Source: DSWT01 sp035420085 (GTDB lineage Bacteria; Chloroflexota; Anaerolineae; B4-G1; SLSP01). From it: a DNA stretch of 64,000 nucleotides. This document shows positions 36,809 through 45,458 of the stretch, piece after piece. The position numbers were made by a program, and so were the translations under genes. A model generated the notes under the pieces. It was given only the letters and a program-made list of their open reading frames with translations. It made no database searches and had not been told where the DNA came from. Numbering within the stretch: the stretch's first letter is position 1; each line of letters starts with the position of its first letter. The stretch is from positions 42,032-106,031 of the forward strand of contig DAOLUH010000015.1 in NCBI GenBank assembly GCA_035420085.1, in the 5' to 3' direction.

Positions 36809-38830
36809 ATGAAGGCGAACCCAAAGTCTAGTATGGTGCTGTTTTACGGCGTTTTCTTCCTGGTATTTCTGCAATTGCTCTCCGACTTCGTCGAAACAAT
36901 CTACGCTTTCGGGCTGTTGCGCACCAGTTTGACGGGCGAAATCGCCAGCGTGGTGTTGTTATTCGCGCCTGTGGCGTTGCTGTTCGCGCGCAGAGGGTGT
37001 CCAAAACCCGTGCTGGCGCTGTTGGGCTGTGTCGTGCTCATCGCGCGGGTGGTCGAGGTCTGGTTGGGGCCGGGCGGCAAGTTGATCGCGGCTGGCATCG
37101 GCGTGGGAAGCTGGCTGGTGCTCTTCCCGGCGTGGTCGTGGTATGCAGCGCGCGCCGTTCCGCCGGATGACGACCAGAACGCACCGGCTGTCACCCTGGG
37201 TCTGGGGCTGACGTTGGGACTTGGCTTATCCATCCTGTTGCGGACGTTGGGCGCGGGATTCGATATCTCCACCTACGGCGGGACGCAAGCGATTGGCTGG
37301 GCCATTGTCGCCGTGGGCGGGTGGGGACTGTGGCGGCTTGTCCGGCCCGGCAGTCCATTCCTTGCCGTCTCTCCAGAGACGGCTGCTGCGCTTCCTCGTC
37401 CTCGCTTTGGCAAAGTGCTCGGCCTGAGCGTGGGCGTCCTCAGCGTGCTGACGTTCGTTTACTTCGCCTTGATGAGCCCCAACGTCATCGCGCGCTGGAC
37501 AGGGGTGGCGTATCCGTTCGTCGTCTCCGGCTTGATGCTGGCGCTGGGCGTGTGGGGCTGGCTGTTGATCGCGCATCCGCACCGGCTGCTGCGCCTGCCG
37601 CCCGCCGTCGTGCTGCTGTGGAACGTCATCTTTGTCCTGGCGTTAGTGCTCACCCTCCGCGCGCACCAGATCGACTTCCCGATGGAGGCGAACGGCTATC
37701 CACTGGCCGAACCGGCAGTGGCGTTGTGGGGGCGTCTTGCGTTGTGGGTGCTGCTGCTGATCTGCCCGGTGGTGCTCCTGGACTTCGCTCTGTGCCTGCG
37801 CGAATTGCTGGCGATTCGCCCGACGCTGCCGCAGTTTGGAGGCAGCTTTGCGCTGGGGGCGCTGTGGCTGCTGCTGTTGATCCTGGCGCAGGTGTTCACC
37901 ACGGTCTACGACTACATCCCGGTGGTCGGGCCGTGGTTCCGGGACCGCTTCTGGCTGGTCTTTCTGGCGGTAGGTCTCGGCTGCGCGTTACCTGTCTGGC
38001 TGGCGCGCCGGGGGTGTGACGGTGCCGCGGAACGGCCATCGCCGGGCGGCGCGTCGCTGACTCTGATCTGGGCGGGATTGTGCGCGCTGGTCGTCGTCGC
38101 CGCGTGGGGACTGTCGCCGCGCCCACCCGCACAACCGGCGGATGACGGCACGTTGCGTGTCATGACCTACAATATCCAACAGGGCTACAACACCGATGGC
38201 GTGAAGGACTTCGCCGGACAACTGGCCGTGTTGCGCGCTGCGAATGCCGATCTCATCGGCCTGCAAGAGACCGACACGAACCGCATCGCCGGCGGCAACG
38301 CGGACATCGTGGGATACTTTGCGCGGGCATTGCGGATGTACAGTGACTACGGCCCTTCGACGGTGCCCGGCACGTTCGGGATCGCGCTCCTCTCCCGGTA
38401 TCCCATCGAAGCGGTGGAGACGTTCTACATGCACAGTCTGGGCGAGCAGACGGCGACGATTGCCGCGCGGGTGCGTGTGGGGGAGCGCACCTTCAACGTC
38501 TATGTGACGCACCTGGGCAACGGGGGGCCGCTGGTGCAGCAGACGGCGATCCTGGACTGGGTGCGTGGGCAATCGGACGTGATTATGATGGGCGACTTCA
38601 ACTTCAGGCCGGAGACCGAGCAGTATCGTCTGACGACGCTGGAGTTTGCGGATGCCTGGGTGGCGCAGACTGAGGCAGCCATCATTGAACCGGGCTTCAA
38701 TCCCGAACGGCGCATTGATCACATCTTCGTCACGCCGGGTACACAGGTGGCGCGGACGCGCTATCTCCTCAGCCCGCACTCCGATCATCCGGCGCTTTGG
38801 GCGGATGTGACGTGGCGGGAGGAGCCGTGA
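36809..38830 (+). CDS. Multi-pass membrane protein fused to an EEP-family phosphodiesterase domain (Cwh43-like layout)
   Basis: 673 residues. About twelve membrane helices fill residues 10-440. The C-terminal 230 residues are an endonuclease/exonuclease/phosphatase domain: MTYNIQQG (about 451-458), GLQETD (about 484), VTHLGNGG, MMGDFNFRPE, RIDHIFV and SDHPALWADV, which together give the metal and catalytic residues. The order membrane part then EEP domain is that of eukaryotic Cwh43/PGAP2IP, which acts on lipid anchors. In a bacterium the likely role is hydrolysis of a phosphodiester in a lipid or glycan at the outer face of the membrane; that is inference. Confidence 0.8.
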   Translation: MKANPKSSMVLFYGVFFLVFLQLLSDFVETIYAFGLLRTSLTGEIASVVLLFAPVALLFARRGCPKPVLALLGCVVLIARVVEVWLGPGGKLIAAGIGVGSWLVLFPAWSWYAARAVPPDDDQNAPAVTLGLGLTLGLGLSILLRTLGAGFDISTYGGTQAIGWAIVAVGGWGLWRLVRPGSPFLAVSPETAAALPRPRFGKVLGLSVGVLSVLTFVYFALMSPNVIARWTGVAYPFVVSGLMLALGVWGWLLIAHPHRLLRLPPAVVLLWNVIFVLALVLTLRAHQIDFPMEANGYPLAEPAVALWGRLALWVLLLICPVVLLDFALCLRELLAIRPTLPQFGGSFALGALWLLLLILAQVFTTVYDYIPVVGPWFRDRFWLVFLAVGLGCALPVWLARRGCDGAAERPSPGGASLTLIWAGLCALVVVAAWGLSPRPPAQPADDGTLRVMTYNIQQGYNTDGVKDFAGQLAVLRAANADLIGLQETDTNRIAGGNADIVGYFARALRMYSDYGPSTVPGTFGIALLSRYPIEAVETFYMHSLGEQTATIAARVRVGERTFNVYVTHLGNGGPLVQQTAILDWVRGQSDVIMMGDFNFRPETEQYRLTTLEFADAWVAQTEAAIIEPGFNPERRIDHIFVTPGTQVARTRYLLSPHSDHPALWADVTWREEP

Positions 38831-38981
38831 CGGTGTACCATCTCAAGCGGCGCGTGCGCTCTGTGTCATCCGTCCCCGGGGGCGCGTTGCGCGGCGGCGG
38901 AGGCTGAAAACTATGCCTGTCGCCCGGACATAGTGGTGGAGTAGGGGACAAAGAGAAACTCAGTGTCCGTAGCCATCAACC

Positions 38982-40058
38982 TCACATAATCAGCGTCGCA
39001 TCCCCAAACGAGAAGAAGCGATAACGCTGCGCGATAGCCTCGGCGTAGGCGCGGCGGATGTTGTCCTCGCCCGCGAAGGCCATCACCAGAGCCAGCAGCG
39101 TGCTCTTGGGCAGGTGGAAGTTGGTAATCATTGCATCCACGGCGCGAAAGCGAAAGCCAGGGGTGATGTAAAGATCGGTGAAGCCCTCAAATGGCGCGAG
39201 CGGGCGCCAGGGGCAAACGTCCCCATGGGACGCTCCGTCGGGCGTTTGCAGCAGGCCGCGCCGGGCCGCCGTTTCCAGCACGCGCACGCTTGTTGTCCCC
39301 ACGGCGATGACGCGACCGCCCATCACTTTCGCGCGGTTGATCTGCTCGGCGACGGGCAGGCTGAGGCTGCCCCATTCGGTGTGGATGCGGTGCTCCTCAA
39401 TCACGGCTTCGGTGATCGGGCGGAAGGTGTCCAGCCCGACGTGCAGCGTGACGAAAGCGAGGCTCACGCCCTGCTCGCGCAGCGAGAGCAGCAGCTCCGG
39501 CGTGAAGTGCAGCCCGGCAGTAGGCGCCGCCGCGCTGCCCAACGTGTGCGCGTAGACGGTCTGGTAGCGTTCGGGGTCGCGCAGCGGTTCGTGGATATAC
39601 GGCGGCAGCGGCATGACGCCCAAAACGTCGAAGTAGTCTTCCACCGGTTCAGAAAACGCAAGTAGACGCTCGCCGCGTTCGCCCATCTCAAGCACCTTTG
39701 CCGTCAAATCTGACGGCGCGCCGTCCTGCTCAAGGCGCAGGCGCGTTCCTATGTGCGTCCGCGCCCCGCCCACCAGGGCGCGCCACGTCACCCCCGCTAT
39801 CTTGCGCAGCAACAGCACTTCGACTTTGCCGCCGCCAGGCTCTTTGTGGCCGAACAGCCGCGCCGGAATGACGCGACTCTCGTTGGCGACGAGCAGGTCG
39901 CCGGGCCGCAGATACTCGCCGATGTCGCGGAAGACGCGGTGCTCCAACCGCCCATCGTCGCGGTGCAATACCAGCAGCCGCGAGCTGTCGCGCGGCTCCA
40001 CCGGCGTCTGCGCGATCAATTCTTCAGGTAACGTGTAATCCAGGTCTGTCGTTTTCAT
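38982..40058 (-). CDS. queA: S-adenosylmethionine:tRNA ribosyltransferase-isomerase
   Basis: 358 residues from ATG 40058. QueA transfers and rearranges ribose from SAM onto preQ1 at tRNA position 34 to give epoxyqueuosine. Signatures: TTDLDYTLPEELIAQTPVEP at the start, RVIPARLFGHK, PPYIHEPLRDPERYQTVYA, GSAAAPTAGLHFT, VTLHVGLDTFRPI, EEHRIHTEW, VGTTSVRVLE and TNFHLPKSTLLALV. The annotated frame could extend 19 codons upstream (to 40115), but those codons come from an octamer repeat (NVPTFQRSN), and the ATG at 40058 has its own GGAGAA ribosome binding site. It is followed on the opposite side by no other queuosine gene. Confidence 0.97.
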   Translation of the reverse strand: MKTTDLDYTLPEELIAQTPVEPRDSSRLLVLHRDDGRLEHRVFRDIGEYLRPGDLLVANESRVIPARLFGHKEPGGGKVEVLLLRKIAGVTWRALVGGARTHIGTRLRLEQDGAPSDLTAKVLEMGERGERLLAFSEPVEDYFDVLGVMPLPPYIHEPLRDPERYQTVYAHTLGSAAAPTAGLHFTPELLLSLREQGVSLAFVTLHVGLDTFRPITEAVIEEHRIHTEWGSLSLPVAEQINRAKVMGGRVIAVGTTSVRVLETAARRGLLQTPDGASHGDVCPWRPLAPFEGFTDLYITPGFRFRAVDAMITNFHLPKSTLLALVMAFAGEDNIRRAYAEAIAQRYRFFSFGDATLIM

Positions 40059-40075
40059 CAGGTTCTCCGTTAGTG

Positions 40076-40121
40076 CGTTGGAACGTTGGAACGTTGGAAC
40101 GTTAGAATGTTCCAACGCTCC
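40076..40121. repeat. Octamer tandem repeat ACGTTGGA
   Basis: GGAACGTT units repeat with a period of 8, ending TTCCAACGCTCC. The tract fills the 62-base gap between queA and the GH1 gene and starts directly at the GH1 stop codon. The next gap (41474-41538) carries the same word. Confidence 0.85.
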
Positions 40122-41446
40122 TATCCCGGCAGCAGCACTTTGCGCAGTTCGGGGGCGTAGGCGTCGAGCATCTCCGGGGTGATGGCGTTGCCCTGCGCGA
40201 TGGCGCCGTACAGGTCGGCGCTGGGACGCGGGATGCGGGCTTGCGTCTGCGGATCAAGTTCGATCAGGCCGAAGGGCAACGTCCAGCCTTCCGCCCACTC
40301 GAAGTTGTCGGTCAGCGTCCAGTGATAGTAGCCCTGCACGGGGACGTTATCCTGCAACGCGCGCCACACTTCGCGCAAGTGCAGCAGCAGCGCGCGCGGG
40401 CGTTGATCGTCGTCCGCGTCGGGGATGCCGTTTTCAGTCACATAAATGGGGATGCCCATCCGCGCCAGGTGTTTGAGCGCGCGGAACATCCCTTGCGGGT
40501 ACAATTCGCCGTAATTGCCATCCAGCGGCTCGGCTTGGGGATCGTGCATCGTCTGCGCGAAGAAATCCGCCCGCGCCGACCGGTCGAAATGCACCAAATC
40601 GCGGGTGTAGTAGTTGAGGCCGAACCAGTCCAGCGTGTGACGAAGGGGCAGTGCTGGACCGAAGCCCATAGGCGGCAGCCACCAACCGTCCCACACAGCT
40701 CTGAGCGTCGTCTGATTGAAGCCCAGGTCGCGCACCCACGCTGCCAGCCGGTCAAGCAGATTGCGGGGGCGCGCGGGATCGAAGAAGCGCAGGTTGTGCG
40801 CCAGCCCCACCTGCGCGTTCTCTTGCAGGCGGTGGATGCGTCGGTATGCCGCCGCGTGCGCCTGAAGCATGGCGCGGATCACGGCGAAGGCCATCCGGCT
40901 GTCCTGCTTCCCCGGCGGAAAAACGCCGGCCATATAGCCCTGGTAGGCGTAGACGTTGGGTTCGTTGATCGTACACCAGAGGTTGGTGTACTCGCCCAAC
41001 GCGCGCACGACCTGCTCAACGTAGCGCGTGAAGTACTGGATGATGTTCACATTCAACCAGCCGCCCTCATCGGCCAGCCAGATTGGATCGGAGAAGTGGT
41101 GGAGCGTCACCATCGGCTCGATGCCGCGCTCACGCAAAGCCTTGAGCATCGCGCGGTAGCGGTCGAGCGCCGCTGTGTCAATGCGACCCGGCGCGACCTC
41201 AATCCGGCTCCACTCAACGGAGAGCCGCATCGCATTCAACCCCATCGCCGCGGCCCGGTCGAAGTCCACTTCTGGATGCTGCCACACGTCACAGGCCAGG
41301 CCGGATTTGCCGCCCTGCTTGATGCGCCCTTCCTGCTGCTCCCAGGCCCACCACTGGTTGTTCGTGTTATTGCCTTCAATCTGGTGCGCCGCCGTCGCCA
41401 CACCCCAACGGAAGTTCGGCGGAAAATGAAAAATCGCGTCTGGCAT
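40121..41446 (-). CDS. Glycoside hydrolase family 1 beta-glucosidase/galactosidase
   Basis: 441 residues from ATG 41446, 7 bases after GAGGAG. The acid/base glutamate is E162 in CTINEPNV and the nucleophile is E338 in YVTENGIPD. The sugar-binding FRWGVATAAHQIEG (12-25), TLHHFSDPIWL, and WTLTDNFEWAEG (near the end) are typical. No signal peptide, so it acts in the cytosol on imported disaccharides or glycosides. It is transcribed with queA and the two membrane glycosyltransferase-like genes in the same direction, but separated by repeats. Substrate range cannot be set beyond beta-linked glucose, galactose or related sugars. Confidence 0.95.
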   Translation of the reverse strand: MPDAIFHFPPNFRWGVATAAHQIEGNNTNNQWWAWEQQEGRIKQGGKSGLACDVWQHPEVDFDRAAAMGLNAMRLSVEWSRIEVAPGRIDTAALDRYRAMLKALRERGIEPMVTLHHFSDPIWLADEGGWLNVNIIQYFTRYVEQVVRALGEYTNLWCTINEPNVYAYQGYMAGVFPPGKQDSRMAFAVIRAMLQAHAAAYRRIHRLQENAQVGLAHNLRFFDPARPRNLLDRLAAWVRDLGFNQTTLRAVWDGWWLPPMGFGPALPLRHTLDWFGLNYYTRDLVHFDRSARADFFAQTMHDPQAEPLDGNYGELYPQGMFRALKHLARMGIPIYVTENGIPDADDDQRPRALLLHLREVWRALQDNVPVQGYYHWTLTDNFEWAEGWTLPFGLIELDPQTQARIPRPSADLYGAIAQGNAITPEMLDAYAPELRKVLLPG

Positions 41447-41473
41447 AAAACTCCTCCTCATCAAGGATGTTTG

Positions 41474-41538
41474 TTCTAACGTTGGAACGTTGACACGTTC
41501 GAACGTTCAAACGTTCCAACGTGCTAACGTTTCAACGG
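41474..41538. repeat. Octamer repeat AACGTTGG/AACGTTC
   Basis: Palindrome-like AACGTT words repeat between the GH1 gene and the next gene. The stop codon TAG of the large membrane-protein gene (41524-41526) lies inside the tract. Confidence 0.85.
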
Positions 41539-44500
41539 CATATCGAGTGTGACGCGGTTCAGGGGATGCGGTTGTCCAGCGGCGTCGGTTGCCGGGAGGC
41601 GGTCAAGCGTCGCCGGATCGTACCAGCCGACACCCAGACGATATTCTCCCGGCGGGACGGCGTTCACATCCAGCGTTACCGTCTCGCTCACCACCTCGCC
41701 GGTGGCCCACCAGGTTGTGGGATACGCCCACGCGCGCGGCATCGCGTCGTCCTGCGCGACGATGTTCTCGGTCGCCGGGTCGTAGAGGTGAACGAAGCGT
41801 TTGTAGTCGCGCGCAGGCGCTGTCGCCGCCTGCCACCACAAAACCAATGTGACCACATCCGCCTTACGCTGTAGATCGTAGCCGAGCAAGCGGATCTCGC
41901 CACCGAAATCAGCCGCCAGCGGGTGCGAAATCGCCGGTGCCGCGAAGACGCGTGGGCGCGGCGTCACCGTCAGCCGCTCGCGGAAGGTACACACCGTAAC
42001 CCGGCTTGAGCTTGTCGAAGGCTCGGCGAGCGTCAGACGCACGTCATAGACGCCCGGCGACAGCACGGGCGGCAGGTCAACATGAACCGGCGCGCGCACC
42101 CAGGTATGCCACGGCCATTCCGACGTGCGCGACCCCACCGCCAGCGGGCCTTCCGTGTCGCCGACGATGTTACCGCTTGCGTCCAGCACTTCCCAACGCG
42201 CCGTCAGGTCGGCGGTGGGCGCGGCGACGGCGTTCCATTCCGCGTGAAAATCGAGCGAGCGGCCCTCGGTAAGCTGCTCCGGCAGATCGGCGCCGAGCAA
42301 CGCAATACCGCCCGTCTGACACAGGATTGTCGCGCCCTTGCGGGTCTGCTCGCAGCAGGCATTGCGCAGGTCGTACAATGTCGTCGCCGTGAGTCGCAGT
42401 GGGATATCGGCCTGTCCGCCGCCCTCCATCGTCGCCAGCAAGTAGGTAATGATGCGCAACGTGTAATCGCCGGGCGCGAGGCCCTCTGGCAGCGTGAGCA
42501 CGGGGTAGTCGGTTACGGTCTCGCCGGGCAACCATAGCGTCGTCGGCAGATAGCCGTACCCTGGCTGGATGTCCTGCTGGACGAGTTGCCGCCCCGCCGC
42601 ATCCAACAGCCGCAGCGAGAGCGACCAATTGCGCGGCGTCCCCGGCGTGGACCACGTCATCTTCAGGCGCAGCGCCGTGGGGGCAGATTGAATCGGTTCG
42701 ATGGCGTGCAACGTTATGTCACGGAATTCGGCCAACACCGGCGCATCCATTCGCCGCGCCGGTCCGTGCGGGACGCGCACTGCGCCGACATAGAGCGTCC
42801 CCAAGCCGCTGCCGTCTGCCGAACGTGGTCGCAGTTCGCCGTTCACCCCGTAGAGGCGGAGTTCAAGCAGATACAGGCCGCGCGATAGATCATCCGGCAT
42901 AATAAGTGTGGCGGCACACGCGACTTCGCAGGGTAACGTGAGCATCGTCTCCGCCAGCGCGTAAGGGACGCCGTGGCGCGGTTCCGCCGGCGAGACCAGC
43001 CGTAATGTGCCGGTCAGCGGGCCGGCGCGCACGTCTGTCCAGAAAAACTGCGCGGTCAGCGCGTCACCGGGCTGCACCGTCGGCGTCGAGAGCGTCACTT
43101 GCCCCAAGTACGCCGCGCCGAAATCCACCGGCCCGGCGTGCGGATAGGGCATCTGGTTGAAATCGAAGAACGTCGCGGGGGCAAAGGATGCATGATGCAA
43201 GAGTGCAGGAAGCGCGATAGAGATTATGAGGGTAGACAGTAGACAGGGCGCGCAGACTCGCGCGACGGTAGACGGGGGGGGATTCGTAATTCGTAATTCG
43301 TAATTTGTAATTTGTAATTTGGGCTTTCGGCTGAAAATCGCCCAGGCAATGAGGGCCATTATTGTCAATATCGAAAGGACTTCGGCAAGCGAGCGCAACG
43401 GGGTGTTTCGCAAGCGCAGGGCGACGGTGTGTTCGCCTGCGGGTAGGGAGACTGCTAACCGACCGGAGCCGGTCATCGGGGAAGCATCAACGCGCGCGCC
43501 GTCTACGTCGGCTTGCCAGCCGGGCCACCAGTTGAGGGGGAAGGCGACCGTCGCGCCGCCCGCGTCTATCGTTATCTGCCATACCTGCCTGGCGGGTGTG
43601 CGTTGCAGTAGATTCCAGGCCAGCAAGCCGCCGCCGTCCGCCATCGGGCGCAATTCGCCATCCACAGCGGCTTCCGAGATGTAGAGACGCGGCGACACGT
43701 CGCGCGGCAGATACTCGTAGCGGATCGTCGTGCCGATGTTGCCGGTGAAGGTTTCGTAGAACAGCAATCGCTCCGCCGTCACATCCGCGTCGGTGATCAG
43801 TAGCCGCTCAGGATGCAACCCCAACAGTGCTGCCAGGATCACCAACCCACACAACACTACGGTCATCACAATTTGCAGATTTGCTGATTTGACAATTTTG
43901 CTATTAACGATTGCTCCCGTGACCATCGCCGTAAAGACTGCCTGGATGGAGAGAAAACGCCACGGGAATTGCGTAATTTCCAGCAACGGCAGGTGATCCC
44001 ACAGCGGTTTGGAGAGCGGGGTGATCATGAAGGTGGCGAGGGCGAGGGCGAAAAGCAGGTAGACGGTAGACGGTAGACGGTAGACGGGGGGGGAGTGGGG
44101 AGTGGGGAGTGGGGATTCTCCATTTGCTGATTCACTCATTCGCTGATTCGCTGATTCGCTGATTTGCTGATTTGCTGCTTCGACTTTCGACTTTCGACTT
44201 TCGACTTTCGACATTAGACCAACCACGCCCACCACCGCCAATACCGCCTGCGCCAGGCCCATCGCAAACGGGCCGGCGTCTTCGGCGTGGGGGGACACGC
44301 TGTAGTCGAAAGCAAACGTCCGCTGCACCAGATCGAGGCCGCGAAAATGGTTACTGTAGTGGAAATATCCCGCCGTGAACTCCGGCCCCATCTGCCCGTA
44401 TTTCGTCTCGCCAATCGCCGGCAGCCAGAACCAGGCAGTGAAGAGGAAAGCGAGGAGGAAGGGGGCGACGAGCCGTAAAGCGTAAAACGTAATTAACTGT

Positions 44501-45450
44501 TCAGTCGTCATTCCGAACGTAGCGGAACGAGTGAAACGAGTGGAGCGAAGTGAGGAATCTCTGCTCGCGCAACATAGAGACCCTTCACTCTGTTCCAGTC
44601 GCGCAGACGCTCTTTCCACTCCGCTCAGGGTGACGGTCGCATTGCAGGTAGGCTGAATAGTTACCAACATAAAACGTAAAGGAAGATTTGCTGATTTACT
44701 GATTTGTTGATTTGCTGATTCGCCGCTCGCCACTCGCCACTCGCCACTCGCCACTCGGAAAATGGCGTAGAGCAACGCGAATGGCGAGAAGACGAGGGCG
44801 GAGGTGTTGTGAGTGAGGATAAGCGCGCCGTAGGCCAGGGAGGCGGCGATGATGCGCCCGCGCGTGGGGCGTTCGGCGATGCGGTCTAACGTCCGCAAGA
44901 TAAGGGGATACCAGACGAAGGCGTAGAATTCCGAGAGCGAGTCGCCGCGCACGTAGACGTTGACCAGGTGAAACGGCGCGAAGGTGTACGCCGCCGCCGC
45001 GACGAACGCCGCCGTCCGGCTCTTGAACGTGTATTCCGCCCACAGCGCCATCGTCAGCGCTGCCAACACAAAGCCAAACGTCTGCGTGGCCTGAATCGCA
45101 ACGAGTGGACTAACGCCGAGCGCCGTCAACCCGCCGGAGAGGTAGTAGGGCAGCGCCGCGTAGTGGTTGAAGAAGGGATAGCCCAAGTCATAGGCCGCGT
45201 GCATCATCCACCGCGCCGGGAAGATGCCATGACGCAAATTCTCCGCCATATCGAGCGTGCGCTGGAGCAAAAACGGGCTATCGCCTCCACCCCGCGTGTT
45301 GACCATCCCCGGCCCCCACAACGGCGCGGCGGCAAGCAAAGATAGAAAGATGCAAGATGCAAGAAGCAGGATAGGGGATGAAGGATGCAGGATGCAGGAA
45401 TCTTGCTTCTTGCCCCTTGCTTCTTGCTTCTTGCCTCTTGCCTCTTGCAT
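41524..45450 (-). CDS. Large membrane glycosyltransferase-like protein (6-PTPS-related domain) with repeat-encoded inserts
   Basis: 1308 residues from ATG 45450, 4 bases after GGAGG and overlapping the stop region of the upstream gene. A longer frame to 45762 only shadows that gene. Residues about 20-560 are multi-pass, with NTRGGGDSPFLLQRTLDMAE and FPARWMMHAAYDLGYPFFNH, the pattern of the PF10131 (6-pyruvoyl-tetrahydropterin-synthase-related) membrane domain. The C-terminal 500 residues are beta-sandwich-like and outside the membrane. Four repeat tracts are translated in frame: 44473-44758, 44058-44212, 43868-43906 and 43230-43320, giving peptides such as SANQQISESANQRMSES and YRLPSTVYLL. 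The first 30 codons are also repeat-derived (MQEARGKKQEARGKK). No stop interrupts the frame. Role: probably transfer of sugars to surface polymers. Confidence 0.72.
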   Translation of the reverse strand: MQEARGKKQEARGKKQDSCILHPSSPILLLASCIFLSLLAAAPLWGPGMVNTRGGGDSPFLLQRTLDMAENLRHGIFPARWMMHAAYDLGYPFFNHYAALPYYLSGGLTALGVSPLVAIQATQTFGFVLAALTMALWAEYTFKSRTAAFVAAAAYTFAPFHLVNVYVRGDSLSEFYAFVWYPLILRTLDRIAERPTRGRIIAASLAYGALILTHNTSALVFSPFALLYAIFRVASGEWRVASGESANQQISKSANLPLRFMLVTIQPTCNATVTLSGVERASARLEQSEGSLCCASRDSSLRSTRFTRSATFGMTTEQLITFYALRLVAPFLLAFLFTAWFWLPAIGETKYGQMGPEFTAGYFHYSNHFRGLDLVQRTFAFDYSVSPHAEDAGPFAMGLAQAVLAVVGVVGLMSKVESRKSKVEAANQQISESANQRMSESANGESPLPTPHSPPVYRLPSTVYLLFALALATFMITPLSKPLWDHLPLLEITQFPWRFLSIQAVFTAMVTGAIVNSKIVKSANLQIVMTVVLCGLVILAALLGLHPERLLITDADVTAERLLFYETFTGNIGTTIRYEYLPRDVSPRLYISEAAVDGELRPMADGGGLLAWNLLQRTPARQVWQITIDAGGATVAFPLNWWPGWQADVDGARVDASPMTGSGRLAVSLPAGEHTVALRLRNTPLRSLAEVLSILTIMALIAWAIFSRKPKLQITNYELRITNPPPSTVARVCAPCLLSTLIISIALPALLHHASFAPATFFDFNQMPYPHAGPVDFGAAYLGQVTLSTPTVQPGDALTAQFFWTDVRAGPLTGTLRLVSPAEPRHGVPYALAETMLTLPCEVACAATLIMPDDLSRGLYLLELRLYGVNGELRPRSADGSGLGTLYVGAVRVPHGPARRMDAPVLAEFRDITLHAIEPIQSAPTALRLKMTWSTPGTPRNWSLSLRLLDAAGRQLVQQDIQPGYGYLPTTLWLPGETVTDYPVLTLPEGLAPGDYTLRIITYLLATMEGGGQADIPLRLTATTLYDLRNACCEQTRKGATILCQTGGIALLGADLPEQLTEGRSLDFHAEWNAVAAPTADLTARWEVLDASGNIVGDTEGPLAVGSRTSEWPWHTWVRAPVHVDLPPVLSPGVYDVRLTLAEPSTSSSRVTVCTFRERLTVTPRPRVFAAPAISHPLAADFGGEIRLLGYDLQRKADVVTLVLWWQAATAPARDYKRFVHLYDPATENIVAQDDAMPRAWAYPTTWWATGEVVSETVTLDVNAVPPGEYRLGVGWYDPATLDRLPATDAAGQPHPLNRVTLDMPLKR
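43230..43320. repeat. Heptamer tracts inside the coding sequence, third insert
   Basis: GTAGACA/GGTAGAC units are followed by TTCGTAA and TTTGTAA units, period 7. Minus-strand translation gives KLQITNYELRITNPPPSTV. It sits between two predicted helices. Confidence 0.85.
43868..43906. repeat. Heptamer/octamer tract inside the coding sequence, short insert
   Basis: CAATTTGCAGATTTGCTGAT followed by TTGACAATTTTGC. Translated as NSKIVKSANLQIVMT in the minus-strand gene. It is the shortest of the in-frame tracts. Confidence 0.65.
44058..44212. repeat. Compound tandem repeat inside the coding sequence
   Basis: In order along the plus strand: GGTAGAC (period 7), GTGGGGA (period 7), TCGCTGAT (period 8) and GACTTTC (period 7). 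About 155 bases of repeats remain in frame and encode SKVESRKSKVEAANQQISE and the following ANQRMSES peptide. A tract of the same word order lies in the upstream gene at 46305-46467. Confidence 0.92.
44473..44758. repeat. Nested repeat inside the coding sequence: GTAAAAC heptamers, family B copy 2 and CCACTCG heptamers
   Basis: About 286 bases: GCGTAAAACGTAATT, then a family B block (CATTCCGAACGTAGCGGAAC to CCGCTCAGGGTGACGG), then TTTGCTGA octamers and CCACTCG heptamers. The minus-strand gene reads through it for about 95 codons (VTLSGVERASARLEQSEGSL and so on) without a stop. The translated segment lies between membrane helices. Confidence 0.9.
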
Positions 45451-45456
45451 CTTGCC
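45347..45456. repeat. Heptamer tract at the start of the large membrane-protein gene
   Basis: GATGCAA, GATGCAG, GCAAGAA and GCCTCTT words repeat with a period of 7 over about 110 bases. The start codon ATG (45448-45450) lies in a GCAAGATGC unit, so the first 30 or so residues of the protein are repeat-derived. Confidence 0.88.
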
Positions 45457-45458
45457 TC

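Noticed and set aside
36228..36812. 194-codon open frame upstream of the Cwh43-like gene
   Set aside because: It runs through two repeat copies and an inverted repeat, has no domain and only exists because the repeats lack stops in that frame.
42006..42537. Plus-strand frames inside the C-terminal half of the large membrane protein
   Set aside because: They are shadows of a minus-strand beta-sandwich region with consistent protein-like composition.
44058..44758. CRISPR array
   Set aside because: Repeat periods are 7-8 bases with no 25-40 base repeats, no unique spacers and no cas genes.
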